Assembly: GCA_014529385.2 (NCBI GenBank)
Contig: CM043963.1
Span: 150,441,717-150,505,716 of the forward strand
Origin: Adiantum capillus-veneris
Taxonomy: Eukaryota; Streptophyta; Polypodiopsida; Polypodiales; Pteridaceae
Length of the DNA: 64,000 bases
Direction: 5' to 3'
A program made the position numbers and the translations under genes. The notes beneath the pieces were generated by a model. The model saw only the letters and a list, made by a program, of their open reading frames with translations. It was not told where the DNA came from and did no database searches. How positions within the stretch are numbered: the stretch's first letter is position 1; the number at the start of each line of letters is the position of its first letter. Shown piece after piece: positions 32,941 through 44,497 of the stretch.

Positions 32941-33828
32941 GGGGGGAAGAGGGAGGAATATATAACCTTCCTGATGGCTGTATATGCCTGTTTTTTACCG
33001 TTGGCTGCCTTGGAATGACCGTTTTGTTGCTGCCCGTCTATGGCCGTTCGAGCCCGTTCCAGTCCGTTCCAGTCACAGCCGGTCAGTCGGAACGCCCGTC
33101 CGTTCCGCGACGTTCCAGGCATGATCAACTGGCCGGAACACTATTTCGGCGTTCCAAGGCCCCCTAGGCACGTTCCCTAGTAACTATGATCCAGGGAGGG
33201 ATATGTATGACTATTGCGGACTCTTGGCAGTAGGCCATTGTGGGCAGAGGTATTATTGTGTCTGGCAAGGCTCAGTGGATTACTATGCAGTTTCTGGGCT
33301 GCCTCTTGGGCTTCCTGAACATCTATGCGCCCAATGTGGCAAGTGTACGTGCAGAGTTTTGGTCTCACATTGTAGAGTCTTTGCTGCATACAGAGCAATG
33401 GTGCATTGGGGGTGACTTCAACATGCTAGAGGATCCCTTTGACCAGGGTTGTCCACGTCCGTCGAACGGAACGTCCCGTCCGTTCCGTCCGGGTTCCGTC
33501 CGATCAAAAAAAAGTGACCGTTGGCGGACCTTTTTGACTGTTTTTACAGCCGTTTTGTAGCGCCACGTGCTGGCAGTTTTTGAACTTTAAAAATTGAACG
33601 TTGGGGGCCTTGGAGCCTTGGCCCTTGGGGCATCATAAGCCAATGTGCCATCCCCCCCCCCCCCCCCCCCAATATCCCACACACACACACACACACACAC
33701 ACACAAAGCCACATCGGCTATGGCCATGGCACATGGAATTTGAATTTTGAAGCATGCTCTCTCTTTAACCCTCTTCTCCCTCTCTCCTCAAAACCTATAT
33801 AAGGTTGCCCACCCTCTCTTCTTCTCCA

Positions 33829-34156
33829 TATATCCCTCAAGCTCTCTCATTCATCTCCTTCCCTACTCAAGCTCCCTCAAGCTCTCTCCATTCATCAAGG
33901 GCCAAGGCTTCAAGCTTTGGCACTCCATCAAGGCTTCAACCTTTGGCACTCCATCAAGTCTTCAAGCTCTCCATTACTCCTTCAAGCTCCCTTCATCTCC
34001 TTCAAGCTCTCCATTGTTCCTTCAAGGCTCAAGCTTTCTTCATCTCCTTCAAGCTCTCCATTATTCCTTAAGCTCCCTTCATCTCCATCCATCTCCTTCA
34101 AGCTCTCCATTACTCTAAAGTTCTCTCATCACTCCCCATCCCTCAAGCTCTCCATA
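33829..34156 (+). promoter_or_regulatory. hAT-2 pyrimidine-rich leader
   Basis: Degenerate repeats of ttcaagctctcc-type units directly upstream of the ATG. Probably the promoter and 5' untranslated region. A possible TATA-like tatataagg occurs at about 33795. No promoter element can be proven from sequence alone. Confidence 0.45.
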
Positions 34157-37100
34157 ATGCCGCCCGCTCTTCATGAAGCCTTCAACAAGCATTGCCGCTA
34201 CTTTGAAAGGGTGAAGAACAAGCAAAATGTTTGCAAATGGTATTGCAAATATTGCCCGAAGACCATGACCTCAAGCTCCACCCGCCTTATCATCCACTTG
34301 ACCAAGGTGGGAGGGAAAGCGGGTCCTTGTCCGAATATCCCCGACGACATTCTCCAAGAGTGCAAAGCAAAGTATCTCCCCTTGAAGACGCGCAAGGCGG
34401 TTGCAAAGGCATCGGAGGAGGCGGTTCCGCCCGACCATGATCTCTCCGATTCGGGAGAGGATGCTTCTCCATCAATGTCCGTTGCATCCGGCGGCGCTAC
34501 CATGGCCTCCACCGAGGGTGGTAGCGTCTCAAAGAAGAGCAAAAGAAGTCATGGTGGGCGGCCTCCAAAGCAAGCTACTCTTGCACAAACGGTGGGTGGA
34601 ACTTCCGGTCCATTGTCTTTCCTCAAAGAGAGGCAATGACAAGCGGAGATAGAGATTGCACGCACCATCATTGAGTGCAATCTCTCTTTTCATATTCTTC
34701 GCACGGATCGTTGGAAACGCATGGTGAAGGCTATTGCCGCGGTTGGTCCATGTGAAGGGTGGACGGGAGTGTCATACCATGACATGCGCACCAAAAAGCT
34801 TGATGAAGAGAGGGCACGAATCGACAAGTCTCTTGACCCCGTGCGTGCCGGATGGGTAAAGTATGGTTGCTCTATTCTCACCGATGGATGGAGTGACCGC
34901 AAGAAGAGGGGAATCATTAATATCCTTGTCTCATGCCCTCTTGGCACCTACTTCTTGCGAGCGGTTGATGCGGGAGCAAGGGGGAAAAAGGTCACGGGTG
35001 CCTTCATTTACCGCCACATTCGTCAAGCCATAAAAGAGGTAAAATTTTTGATTCCACTCTCAAGTATCTACTATTTTCAATTTTGTCTTTTGCCTTGGCT
35101 CTTCTCACTTTCACTTCTTTCTCCATATGTAGATCGGTCCAAGCAACGTCATTCAAGTAATCACTGACAATGCCTCCAATTGTGCTTCCATGGCCAAAAA
35201 GCTAGAGGCGGAGTATCCACACATAGTATGGACTCCATGTGCATCACATTGCATTGACCTCCTCTTGGAGGACATTGGCGACCTACCTTGGGTAAAGGAC
35301 ATTCTATCCCAAGCCCTCTCCATCGTCAACTTCATCAACAAAAAGGTGAGAGTACTTGCAATATATCGCACTTACTCCGGCTTGGAGTTGAAGAAGCCTT
35401 CCGCAACACGCTTTGCCGCTATGTGGCTCCTCCTTGAGCGCCTCTATGATGTGCAAACCAACTTGCAAAAGACAATGGTCTCGGATGAGTTCAAAGCATG
35501 GATTGAAGAAGAGACCCAATCATCCCAACAAGATGCAAAGGCCATCCAACGGCTTTGCTTGAAGGAGGAGTTTTGGCAAGAGGTCAAGGGTCTTGTCATG
35601 GTGGTATTGCCATTGTATAAGGTGCTTCGGATGACCGACATGGAAGGGTCTACCATAGGTCTCCTTTACCACTTCATGGAGGAGGCTTACAAGGAGATTG
35701 AGAGATCCACCATTCTTGATGGAGCACCCGATGGTTCACGGTAAACATATCACCTTATGATTTATGTACATAGTAAGTTGTCTTTTTCTATCTACGGTTC
35801 TACCCTTCCATGCTTGACTATCTTTCTCTCTCTCTTTGTAGTGATGTGTTGGAGGAATCTCCAAAGAGAGATGACATTCTCTTCCTTGTTAAAAAGCGGT
35901 GGGATTGGATGAGGCGACCAATCCATGGCTTTGCCGCCCTCTTGCATCCGGCTTTCAAAAAGCCATCAATCTTTGCGGATCAAGCACTTCAAGAGGAGCG
36001 CGACAAGTACCTTCCAAAGATACTCAATGAAGAACACCATGGAGAGTTTCTCCAAGAGCTCATCAACTATGGAGACCAAAGAGGCACGGCATTCGCTTCC
36101 TCGGTGTGTTGGAAGAGGGATTCGTTAGTGAAGCCTCTTTTTTGGTGGGAATGTTTTGGCTATCAATTGCCTCACCTTCAAAGGGTGGCATTGAGGGTTC
36201 TTGGACAGGTATATCATATATATTAATAATTATACATAATACCATACCATAAATTATAAATTTATAATCTCAATCATGTCATCATTTGACATTCATCATT
36301 CATGTGACATGTCACATAAGTCACCTCTCAATTGAAAATTCCCACAATTCAAATCTCATGCCTCTCTTCTATCATCTATGTGCTCTAGGATTGCTCATCG
36401 GGTGCATGTGAGCGGAATTGGTCGGCGTATTCTCTTATACACACCAAGATCCGCAACAAGCTTTCTACGAAGCAATTGGAGCGGCTTATCTATTGTCGCT
36501 CCAATTTACGCATGTTGAGGTCCATGCACGAGATGCCAATGGCTAGGCAGGTAATTGAGTTGGCTACATCATACTCTTTATTTATGCTTTCACATGTATG
36601 ATGTATCATGTGCTCATATTTTTGGCATACCAAATTGCTAACTCCATTAATCTTCTTGCATGTTGTAAATGACAAATAGGTGAATGTAGATGAATGCAAG
36701 CTCTCCATTGAGACTCTTAAGAGTCTCAACAAAGATCGCGATCCAGAGGAGGAGCAAATATTTCGAGACCTCTACTTGGAGTTGGAGGAGATTGATCGCC
36801 GTGTCTCTCGCACACGGTCCCGCAAGAAGGTGGTTGTGCGAGCTTTGGCAACTACAGGTAGAGGAGCTTCCACTTCGGTTGCTCGTGGGAGTGGAAGAGC
36901 GTCGGCACGGACACCCAGGACCTATGTGCGGCGAGGCTCGGGTAGCGGATCTACTATGGCGGACACCACTTTGGAGAATGTGTCCATTTCTAGACCTGCG
37001 GATCCTAGAGAGCCAGAGTTTGATGATGAGGGCAACATCCTTAGTGAGGGAGATTATGGTCTTGCATCTAGTGCATCGGATGCAAGTAGTGATGAGGATG

Positions 37101-37177
37101 ATGCAGCTACCTCTAGCTCAACCTCTAGCTCAAGCTCGGACCACAACTCCGGTGATGAGAGCGATATGAGCACTTAG
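34157..37177 (+). pseudogene. hAT-2 transposase, five exons, one stop
   Basis: Exons inferred as 34157-35038, 35133-35740, 35842-36208, 36389-36550 and 36680-37177, all with GT-AG introns and consistent phases, giving about 838 codons. Domains: BED-like finger near residues 10-50 (CKWYCKYC, then HLTK); DUF659 region from about 165, with the first catalytic aspartate in LTDGWSD (residue 243) and the second in VITDNASN (residue 306); CASHCIDLLLED; C-terminal dimerisation block LVKPLFWWECFGYQLPHLQRVALRVLG and the GACERNWS glutamate (about residue 627); serine-aspartate-rich tail. The only break is TGA at 34637-34639 after LKERQ, which looks like CGA to TGA. The product would excise and reinsert hAT elements. 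Confidence 0.9.
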
Positions 37178-38499
37178 AACTCTCTCTTTATGCTTTAAAG
37201 TTTGTACCCATGGGCCATGAGACTATGAGTTGTGTCACTACTTTTTTGTACTACTTTTTGTCACTTGTATCTCTCGAGCCTCGACTCTCTACTTATGTAA
37301 TGAATTATGAAATCAAATGCAATCATGATCATCTTTTTTCGAACATTGTCGTTTCCAATGTCCATGGCCAAATCTTCAATGTTCTTACTTGTAAGACATC
37401 TCCTTTGAGTTGTATGTACTTAATACTAAGTAGTTACTCATAATAGAGTAAAAGCTCTGAAAAATATATGATTTATTTTTTTGCATCGTACGTTACGTCA
37501 ACGTACGTCTAATTTTTTTTAGTTCGATTAGTACCGCACGTCTTCGTACGTGTAACCATCGTACGTGACCGTACGTGTCAACTATGCCTTTGACAAGATT
37601 GGAGATAGCCATGCTACTGTGCACGGGGCTGAGTTGGCAGCTTGGGAGAGGCTATGTATGACTTTAAGGGTTTCAGATATTTGGCAGCACTCTAGCTTTG
37701 TGAGGCTCCCAGGCAGCTTGGCCTTCTCTCGCTTGGACCTTACAGTGGGAGGAGTGAATCTATCTCAGATAGATCGCTTCTATGTAATGACCACATATGT
37801 GACTTGGGTGGCTGGGACATCTTTTTCGGACCATGCACCAGTGATCCTCACTACGACAGATAGACAGAGGAGGGGGAGCACGATGCTACGCATCCCTGAG
37901 AGGATCTTTTTGGATTCAGAGCTCAGAGAGCGAGTGGTGGCTCTTTGGACAGAGGGCTTGGACACGCAAGACTCTCATGCTGACAGAGTGGCCTCTGGAC
38001 TTGCTCAGCTTAGTCGTTTCTTTCTTCAGGGGTCTACGGCTCGCCTAGTTACAACGAGGGAGGAGGAGCCAGCATCTCCGACGGGCGTTGCTTCCTTGCA
38101 GAGGACGCAAGAGCAGCACCAAGACAGTCCTTGGTTAGAGGAGCAGTTGTAGCAGGCTCGCCAGGAGCTTGCCAGCATAGAGGAGAGGCAACATGAATTT
38201 GCTTTCGATCGGCAGGAAACTCAGTGGACGTAGGTGGGTGACAGAGTGACCGGGGCGTTCTTTGAGGTAGTTGGACCCGCCATGCGCACACTAGTGTCAG
38301 CCAGTTGAGGAGACCTGACAGGTTAGTGGCTTCAGAGCCAGAGGATATGCGTGCAGTTGCTTCTAACTTTTATCGTGACCTGTTGTAGCAAAGCCTCAGT
38401 CAGAGCGTTAGGATGCATGTAGAGAGCCCGTTTGGGAACGAATGCCTTGTTTTGTGACTGAGGAGATGCGCCAGAGGCTTGAGCTGCCTCTTCACTTAG

Positions 38500-39660
38500 A
38501 CAAGTTCCATGCGGCCCTTAAAGCACCGAGGTAGTTGTCCCGGTGAGGTGGTTTGACTCCCGGTTTTTTCTTGGAGTACTGGGATTTGCTTGGCTCAGGC
38601 CTTTGCAATGCTTTTCAGTACATCTTGCACATAGGAGAGATGCCTGACAGCATGAGTGAGGGCTTGATCTACCTCATTCCCAAGGAGGGTGGTTCCTTGG
38701 ATGAGATTCGGAGTGGCATCCCATCACCATCCTCAACTCTGCCTACAAAATTCTAGCCAAGGCTCTGAGTTTGAGGATTCAGCCACTTCTAGAGAGTATT
38801 ATACATGGGACCCAGATAGGTTTTGTCAAGGAGCGCAGTATCCTTGACAACATCTTCACTTTTTGGGAGGCGTCTGTCCTCGTGCGCCTCCGAGGTGAGG
38901 ATCTGGTGATACTTCTTCTCGATTTTGAGAAGGCCTACGACAGAGTTGACTCGGACTTCTTGGAGGGCACTCTACACAAAATGGGTTTCTCAGATGCTTA
39001 GATCAGAGGTGTGTCAGCTCTTTACAGACGTGCACACAGTCAAGTGCTTTTGACAGGAGGTAGAGGAGACCGTTTCATGCTCACACACTCGGTCAGATAG
39101 GGTTTTCCTCTAGCCCCCTTCCTCTTTTTGTTCTATGTTGAGGCGATCAGCAGATTTTTGGTTTCACAACAGGTTGGTCTGCGTGGCTTAGCGCTCCCTA
39201 CTCGGGGCAATGAGCTACTTAATGCTAAGTTTGCAGACGACTCAGCTTTGTACTTGGAGGGCCAAGAGGCCAACCTGCACAGGTGTGAGCAAGCTCTAGC
39301 GACATTTTGTTGATCAACTGGAGGAAGACAGTGGCTTTCTGGGTTGGCAATGCTCCTATGCCTAATTGGCTGCCAGGTGAGGATTTTAGATGGATTTCCC
39401 CAGGGAGTGCAGTTTGCTACTTGGGCTGCCAGGTTGGCTTGGACTTGTCTTGAGTAGCAAATTGCTCCCCTCCTCTTGTCCATCAGGAGGAAGTTGTTAC
39501 ATTGGAGTTCGGCACAACTCTCTTTGGAAGGCAAAGTTGTAGTGGCCAGGCAAGTGTAGTTGGCTACTATGTGGTACATTACATCTTGCTGGATCTTTTC
39601 GAGCTCTTGCATCAGCCAGGTAGAGAGGCTTATCAGAATCTTTCTTTGGTCAAGATGCAA
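38500..39660 (+). pseudogene. LINE-P A reverse transcriptase
   Basis: RT domain of ORF2 copy A. Landmarks are SEGLIYLIPKEGGSLDEIR, then GFVKERSILDNIF, LLLDFEKAYDRVD with the first catalytic aspartate, and FADDSALYLEG (FADD at 39229-39240). The frame changes at about 38745 and 39005, and there are TAG stops where copy B has CAG or TGG. The polymerase core is therefore present but dead. It connects upstream to the endonuclease piece through 38156-38500, which holds several further stops. Confidence 0.88.
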
Positions 39661-40080
39661 CACTTAGATAGCCCGGGCCAAATTAGCTTGGCAGGTCATC
39701 ACTCTACCTTGTTCTCAGGGGGGTTGGGGATCACCAAGCACAACAAAGCAGAGCCCTTCTTGGGAAGTTTGTTGTCAGAGGATTGCTTCATGGGGAGGAG
39801 CCCTGGAAGGAGTTTTTGCTTCAGCAGCTTAAAGCTCGAGTGCCTCGGGTAGGAGGCCCCTGGAGACCTTTCATCAGATGGATCTTCACAGAGATACGCA
39901 GTTGGTCAAAGCAAGAGACTGGAGGATCGTTTTGCTGTGAGTTTGCTTCGCTCTTGGGAGCACTGCGGGGAGGCCTGGAGCAGCACCAACCCACTTGCAC
40001 GGAGGAGCGCTTGAGACAACCCCTTGTTTGGAACCCCATGGTCATCACTCAGAGAGGCCACTTAGTTGGTAGTAGGCTAA
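39661..40080 (+). pseudogene. LINE-P A ORF2 post-RT part
   Basis: Matches copy B 54840-55264. It includes GGLGITKHN and the PWKEFLLQQLKARVP block in shifted frames. It stops at ggccacttagttggtagtagg. In copy B the next 560 bases (55265-55825) have no counterpart here; W1 begins instead. Confidence 0.8.
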
Positions 40081-40089
40081 TTGAGTAAG

Positions 40090-40829
40090 TTTGTATATAA
40101 GTAAACCTAAACTAGCACTAATTGGCAGAAGAGGCAGCAGGAGCACCGTTGCTCAACAAGCACTTCTCACCAAGAACCTTGGTGGATGTTCCTCCTCCAA
40201 GCAAAGACCCCCATCAACCTCAACCATGGGCGATTTCATCAGCAAGCACATCGCCAACAAATCCCAACATCTAGCATTTTCCAGATTTGTAGCCCTAGCG
40301 TTTTTGGAGCCATATTGCCCTCCCTTGTGCATGGCGTTTTCAGCATTAGCATCAGCAAATTTCAGCAGATAAGCACCGACAATTTTCAGCCATAAATACC
40401 AGCCAAATCAGCGTTTTCAGCAGTCGCAGATTTCAGCCTTGAGCGTTTTTGGACAGCAGATACATACCTTCAGTTTTCAGCCCTAGCGTCGGCCTCGTCA
40501 CCCCCGTCGACGACACCGACAGTCTAGACTTGCATCAGCACATGCATCCTCATTGTACCAGTTGTGCAATCAATAGTAGACCACTCTCGCCGACGAGAGT
40601 GGGGCCTTCGGAGGAGGGTTTTACAACGTCTCTGGTGTCCTATTCTCTTCTCTCTATCTCTCAGTCTCATACACTTTCTCGCACAGTGTCCATTCACTTT
40701 GTTGTGATCATAGCACTCTCTCATTAAGAACGGAAGGCTCTCCCTTCCATAAGAACAAAAAGGAACCTTGAGCACATTATGGAGCACTCATCTCGAGAAA
40801 GAACGACATTCATTCCGCTGCACCTTACA
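40090..40829 (+). repeat. 5' LTR of W1, left-truncated
   Basis: Ends ccgctgcaccttaca at 40829, one base before the PBS. Compared with the W2 LTR it lacks the first several hundred bases. It contains many agcgtttt-type motifs (for example 40309, 40341, 40443). Confidence 0.85.
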
Positions 40830-40830
40830 T

Positions 40831-40842
40831 TGGTATCAGAGC
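40831..40842 (+). other. Primer-binding site of W1
   Basis: Exact TGGTATCAGAGC, initiator-Met type, followed by tttggcaatgttc. Confidence 0.95.
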
Positions 40843-41257
40843 TTTGGCAATGTTCTGTATCACTCAAGGAAAGAACCACAAGAATCACAAGAATTTTTTT
40901 GGCTTGTTGCGGTCGCACGAACCCAAGTTCGCTCGAGCGTGTCGATTCCTAATCGTGTTTTTGAAGAGTGACAGGAATCCCAGGAAAGAAGGGCTTGACC
41001 AGCCTCCCCGTGTGCCTCTTTTCACTCATTGAGAGCGGACCGTGCACTTAGCGGCCGGCCAATCGACGTGAGGTGGAAAAAAGCAACCTTGGTGTGAGCG
41101 CAAGGCCGCCAAGGGGTGCGCCCGCGGAAAAGAGAAGAACCCGGGTGAAGAGAAGATCCTTCTCAAACACGGATTGCAAGCGAAAGAAAACCTCAAGAAC
41201 CTCAAGAACCCAAGAACCCAAGTTCCTCGTGAACATAAGAACCAAAGATCATAGTGC

Positions 41258-42575
41258 ATGGTCATCACCCGAAGTGGAATGGATACTTCGCATACAGGTG
41301 ATGAGCATGAGAGAGGTGACGAAGAGTTTTCCCCACCAAGAGATTTTTCCGACCCTTCCCCTTCTCCATCTACGCCACGAGTTGTACCAACTCCCATGGA
41401 GGTGATGGTCAAGTCGATGATGGAGATGATGGCACAACTAGAAAGAAAAGCAGAACGACGGGAAGCCAAGGACCACGAGCGCGAAGAACGCAACGAAAGA
41501 ATTGCCATACAACAAGAAGCGACTCGCATTGCCTTGGAACGCGAGCGCGATGAACGAGAAGAAAGAAAAGCACAAAAACAAGAAGAAGCTGAAGCAAGAC
41601 GAGCGGCCTTGGAGGTTGAGGGTGAGGCTCAAAGAGAACTCCGCACTCAAGAATTGGTTCGACAAGTACTTGCCTCGAAGTCCGAACCAGCCAAAGATCG
41701 TGGGAGTTCTTCAAGTGGCGCCAGCCACAATGCGGATTCCAACAACCCAGTCACAGAGAAGTTGACTTTCAGTAAGTATGATGGTAAGATGGATGCTACG
41801 GTTATTCATTCTTCATTGCATCAATTTAATGCTTATTTTGCGACAACTAAGAAGAAGGGAAATAGCAAAGTTTTGACAGCAGCCATGTATCTTGCCGGTG
41901 ATGCCATCAATTGGTACCACGCATGGCAAGAGGCACAGTTAGCCGCGCACCTAGAGAAAGCCGACAAATTCACCCCCCTTTCCTTCAATTGGGCTGATTT
42001 CCAAGACAAGCTCAAGGCGCGGTTTATGCCACCTCAGTACCTTGCACGATTGAAGGACGATTGGCACGCTCTCAAGCAAAATGGTATGCCGGTTATGTCT
42101 TTTTCTAATCGTGTTTTGCAGCTAGGTACCGAATTACGCAAGTCGGATGATAAACGCAAAGAGGCATTCCTTTTTAGGTTAGACGACTATATCAAGTTTG
42201 ATGTAGAAGTCTTCGACCCAATCGATCTCAACAAGGCGGTAGCGATTGCTCTCGCACAGGAGATGAAGCACAACAAGGGAAAGCCCAAGGAGAGCAAGAC
42301 TTCCACAAGTACCTCTCAGACTTCTCAGAACCCTCAGAACAGTAAGAACGGTAACTCTTCTAACCAATGTTCCAACAGTCTCTCAGAAAAGAACTCTTCT
42401 AATGAACCTAAAGGTAAGGCTAACACAATTGCTAAACCTAAGCTCACTCTAGATGAAAAGGTAGGACAAGGAATTTTAGGAGGATACATCAGTCGGAAGA
42501 GCAAAGCACTTATTCTAAGGAAGGTCGTTGTTTTCATTGTCACATTAAGGGTCACATAAAAAGAACATGTCCTAA
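41258..42575 (+). pseudogene. Gag of W1
   Basis: A 433-codon open Gag followed by a frameshifted zinc knuckle. Residues 45-135 form a charged helix with heptads (ERKAERREAKDHEREERNER and onward), probably a coiled coil. Residues 165-340 form a retrotransposon-gag capsid domain with LTFSKYDGKMDA, AMYLAGDAINWYHAW, WADFQDKLKARFMPPQ and the L..LKQNGMPVMSFSNRVLQL block. The knuckle GRCFHCHIKGHIKRTCP (C-X2-C-X4-H-X4-C, 42523-42575) is in another frame than the capsid, so one indel lies near 42480-42520. The capsid part itself is intact, unlike every other gag in the window. It may still make a particle protein. Confidence 0.87.
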
Positions 42576-42714
42576 GCTTGAATCGAATGAATCTAAAGAA
42601 TCCACAGAACCCACTTCCTCTGTCAATGCAATTACTCATAACACGAATGTGCCCCAAGTTTCTCCTCACCCTCCCATTGATAATTCTCTCATTAGAAGTT
42701 ATGGCCTTATGACG

Positions 42715-43246
42715 AGGCACCGTTTTGTCATATTGTTTGACCCAGGTAGTATGCATGATGTGATCAATCCCTCTTGTTGAGAAAGCCCGCCTAGAGGTTA
42801 GTCAGAAATCTCCTCTTGAGGTCTCTGGCTTTGTTCCTGGTATGGACTCTCTCATCACGCAAGAGTGTCTTGGTGTGTTGTTTACAATTCAACAAACTGC
42901 TTTCCGTAGAAGATTTTTAGTCTCTCCTCTCTCACGATGTGATATGATTTTGGGCATTCGATGGTTTTGTGAGAATAACCCTCTCATTAATTGGGCGGAA
43001 AATACATTCACTTTCAATGCCAAAAGTGATTCTCCCATTGTCATTCGTGGAGAGGAAGTTGTTCGTTCTCCCTCTCTCATTGCAACTGTGCAGGCGAAGA
43101 TTGAACGGATTCAGGAGAAGGAGACTCTCTCAGTCTCTTCTTTAGAGCAAGACACACATGATTTGCATGATGATAATTTGAATGACAATGATAAGCACGA
43201 TGATTTGGATGATAATGATGAGCATGATGATTTGCATTATTAAGAT
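42715..43246 (+). pseudogene. Protease-like domain of W1
   Basis: Retropepsin-like region. The active-site strand RFVILFDPGSMHDVINPS has D-P-G instead of D-S/T-G. After a frame change, MDSLITQECLGVL, SRCDMILGIRWF and WAENTFTFNAKSDSP follow, the distal part of Ty3 proteases including the ILG motif. It ends in an acidic histidine-aspartate tract (HDD/NDN repeats, about 43140-43240) that is also present in W2. A TGA at about 42778 breaks the first frame. Confidence 0.8.
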
Positions 43247-43925
43247 GTGATTTCTCACAAGCATGATGATTTTCATGAAGAAGATGTGATTGTTCACAAG
43301 AAGGATGATGTGTTAGTTGATACTTTCTCTAGTGAAGATAACCTCATTGCAGAGACGATCAATCACGAAGAACCGATCTTGGCTCTCGAGCCTAGGTCCA
43401 CAGAACCCTCACAGGAAGTATTATGTGTTCGCATGATTAGCGCACGCATTGTACGAGTGTTTCATTTGTGATCGTTTCACGTATTTTAGTCAGCATCTTT
43501 ATGTGATCCCTTTTCCTAGGCATGACATATTGTACGTTGAGCACGTTTCACTCATGAATGAGCAAAAATGTATGCGGATTGTTCATGAAAAGTTGAAAAG
43601 TATGCATTCAAGGAAGCCACATTCCATGTCTCTTCCTTGGTATGACACATTTGTAGAAAGAGCACAAGAAAGTATGAGCACCAAGCATGGGCAGTTCCAT
43701 TGTGAATTCCCACGATTGATTGCTTTAGATCAAAAGAGAAAGATTCGATCTCATTGTTTGCGTGTGTGTGGTGAACAGTTTGGCACTCCGTCTCTTTGTT
43801 CATCTACATTGCATGCACAGTCTTTGAGGAAGACAAGATTTTTTCCACTCACTTTACATGGAATGGGTATGTTCATGGTTTTGTGTTCGAAATGGTTTCA
43901 GGAATTTTCAGCCATGGAGATTCCA
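43247..43925 (+). pseudogene. W1 conserved module of unknown function
   Basis: Downstream of the protease the polyprotein continues through VIVHKKDDVLVDTFSSE and EPILALEPRSTEPSQEVLCVRM, then (43449 onward) YECFICDRFTYFSQHLYVI, HSMSLPWYDTFVERAQESM, STKHGQFHCEFPRLIALDQK and TPSLCSSTLH. W2 encodes the same string on the minus strand (48430-48990) with many synonymous changes and a few stops. I do not recognise the family. It is not RT, RNase H or integrase by any motif I can see. It may be an element-specific accessory domain. Confidence 0.65.
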
Positions 43926-44497
43926 GCATCTAGTGTTTTCCAGATTTGCAGCCCTAGCGTTTTTGGAGCCATATCGCCCTCCCTTGTGCATGGCGTTTTC
44001 AGCATCAGCATCAGCAGATGAGCACCGACAATTTTCAGCCATAAAGACCAGCAAAATCAGCGTTTTCCACAGCGTTTTCAGCAGTCGCAGAATTCAGCCT
44101 TGAGCGTTTTTGGACAGCAAATACATACCTTCAGTTTTCAGCCCTAGCGTCGGCCTCATCACCCCCGTCGACGACACCGACATAGTCTAGACTTGCATGA
44201 GTCACCTGCATCCTCATTATACCAGTTTGTGCAATCCATAGTAGACCACTCTCGCCGACTAGAGTGGGGCCTTCGGAGGAGGGTTTTATAACCGTCTTGG
44301 TGTCGTATTTCTCTTCTCTCTCTATCTCTCAGTCTCATACACTTGCACGCACAGTGTCCATTCACTTTGTTGTGATCATAGCACAATCTCATTAAGAACG
44401 GAAGGCTCTCCCTTCCATAAGAACAAAAAGGAACCTTGAGCACATTATGGAGCACTCATCTTGAGAAAGAACAACATTCATTCCGCTACACCTTACA
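43926..44497 (+). repeat. 3' LTR of W1, left-truncated
   Basis: Resumes at an internal LTR position (cagcatctagtgttttccag) directly after the coding module, so the polypurine tract and LTR start are deleted. It ends ccgctacaccttaca at 44497. LINE-P copy A resumes at 44498. Confidence 0.83.

Larger units (their letters stand above)
29816..33188 (-). mobile_element. hAT transposon hAT-1
   Basis: A 3373-bp DNA transposon. Termini are CATAATTACCCGG on the left and the reverse of CATAGTTACTAGG on the right. An 8-bp duplication flanks it: ATCCAAGG (29808-29815) and ATCCAGGG (33189-33196), one mismatch. Subterminal DNA is packed with GGAACGG-type motifs on both sides. A broken transposase gene lies on the minus strand. 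Removal of the insert and one duplication restores the reading of LINE-P copy B at this place. Confidence 0.92.
33444..37586 (+). mobile_element. hAT transposon hAT-2, nearly intact
   Basis: A 4143-bp hAT element with a perfect 8-bp duplication CCTTTGAC (33436-33443 and 37587-37594). Termini are CAGGGTTGTCCACGTCCG on the left and, reversed, CATAGTTGACACGTACGG on the right. It sits 255 bp from hAT-1 in the same LINE gene. Low-complexity runs (C)19 at about 33652 and (CA)13 at about 33680 lie in its left arm. The transposase gene has a single premature stop, so this is the youngest-looking DNA element here. Confidence 0.94.
29586..38155 (+). pseudogene. LINE-P A ORF2 endonuclease, split by two hATs
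   Basis: AP-type endonuclease in three pieces: 29586-29815 (MRIVSWNVQGLGG and the LQEHHL block), 33197-33443 (NIYAPNVASV and the GGDFNMLEDPFD strand) and 37595-38155 (the distal strands, SFSDHAPVIL). hAT-1 and hAT-2 separate them. The catalytic glutamate in LQEHH, the aspartate in GDFN and the histidine in SDHAP are visible. The downstream linker to RT at 38050-38150 has the helix block seen in copy B (PDSPWLEEQL). Several CAG codons of copy B appear here as TAG. Confidence 0.85.
40090..44497 (+). mobile_element. RT-less LTR element W1
   Basis: Plus-strand LTR element with a partial 5' LTR (40090-40829), PBS (40831-40842), gag (41258-42575), protease (42715-43230), an acidic stretch, a conserved unknown module (43440-43920) and a partial 3' LTR (43927-44497). 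No RT, RNase H or integrase coding lies between protease and LTR. W2 has the same order, so the lack is a family trait and not a local deletion. It therefore resembles the TR-GAG class of non-autonomous plant elements. Confidence 0.85.

Noticed and set aside
41026-41529. Minus-strand 167-codon frame over W1 gag
   Set aside because: Shadow of the real gag frame on the plus strand.
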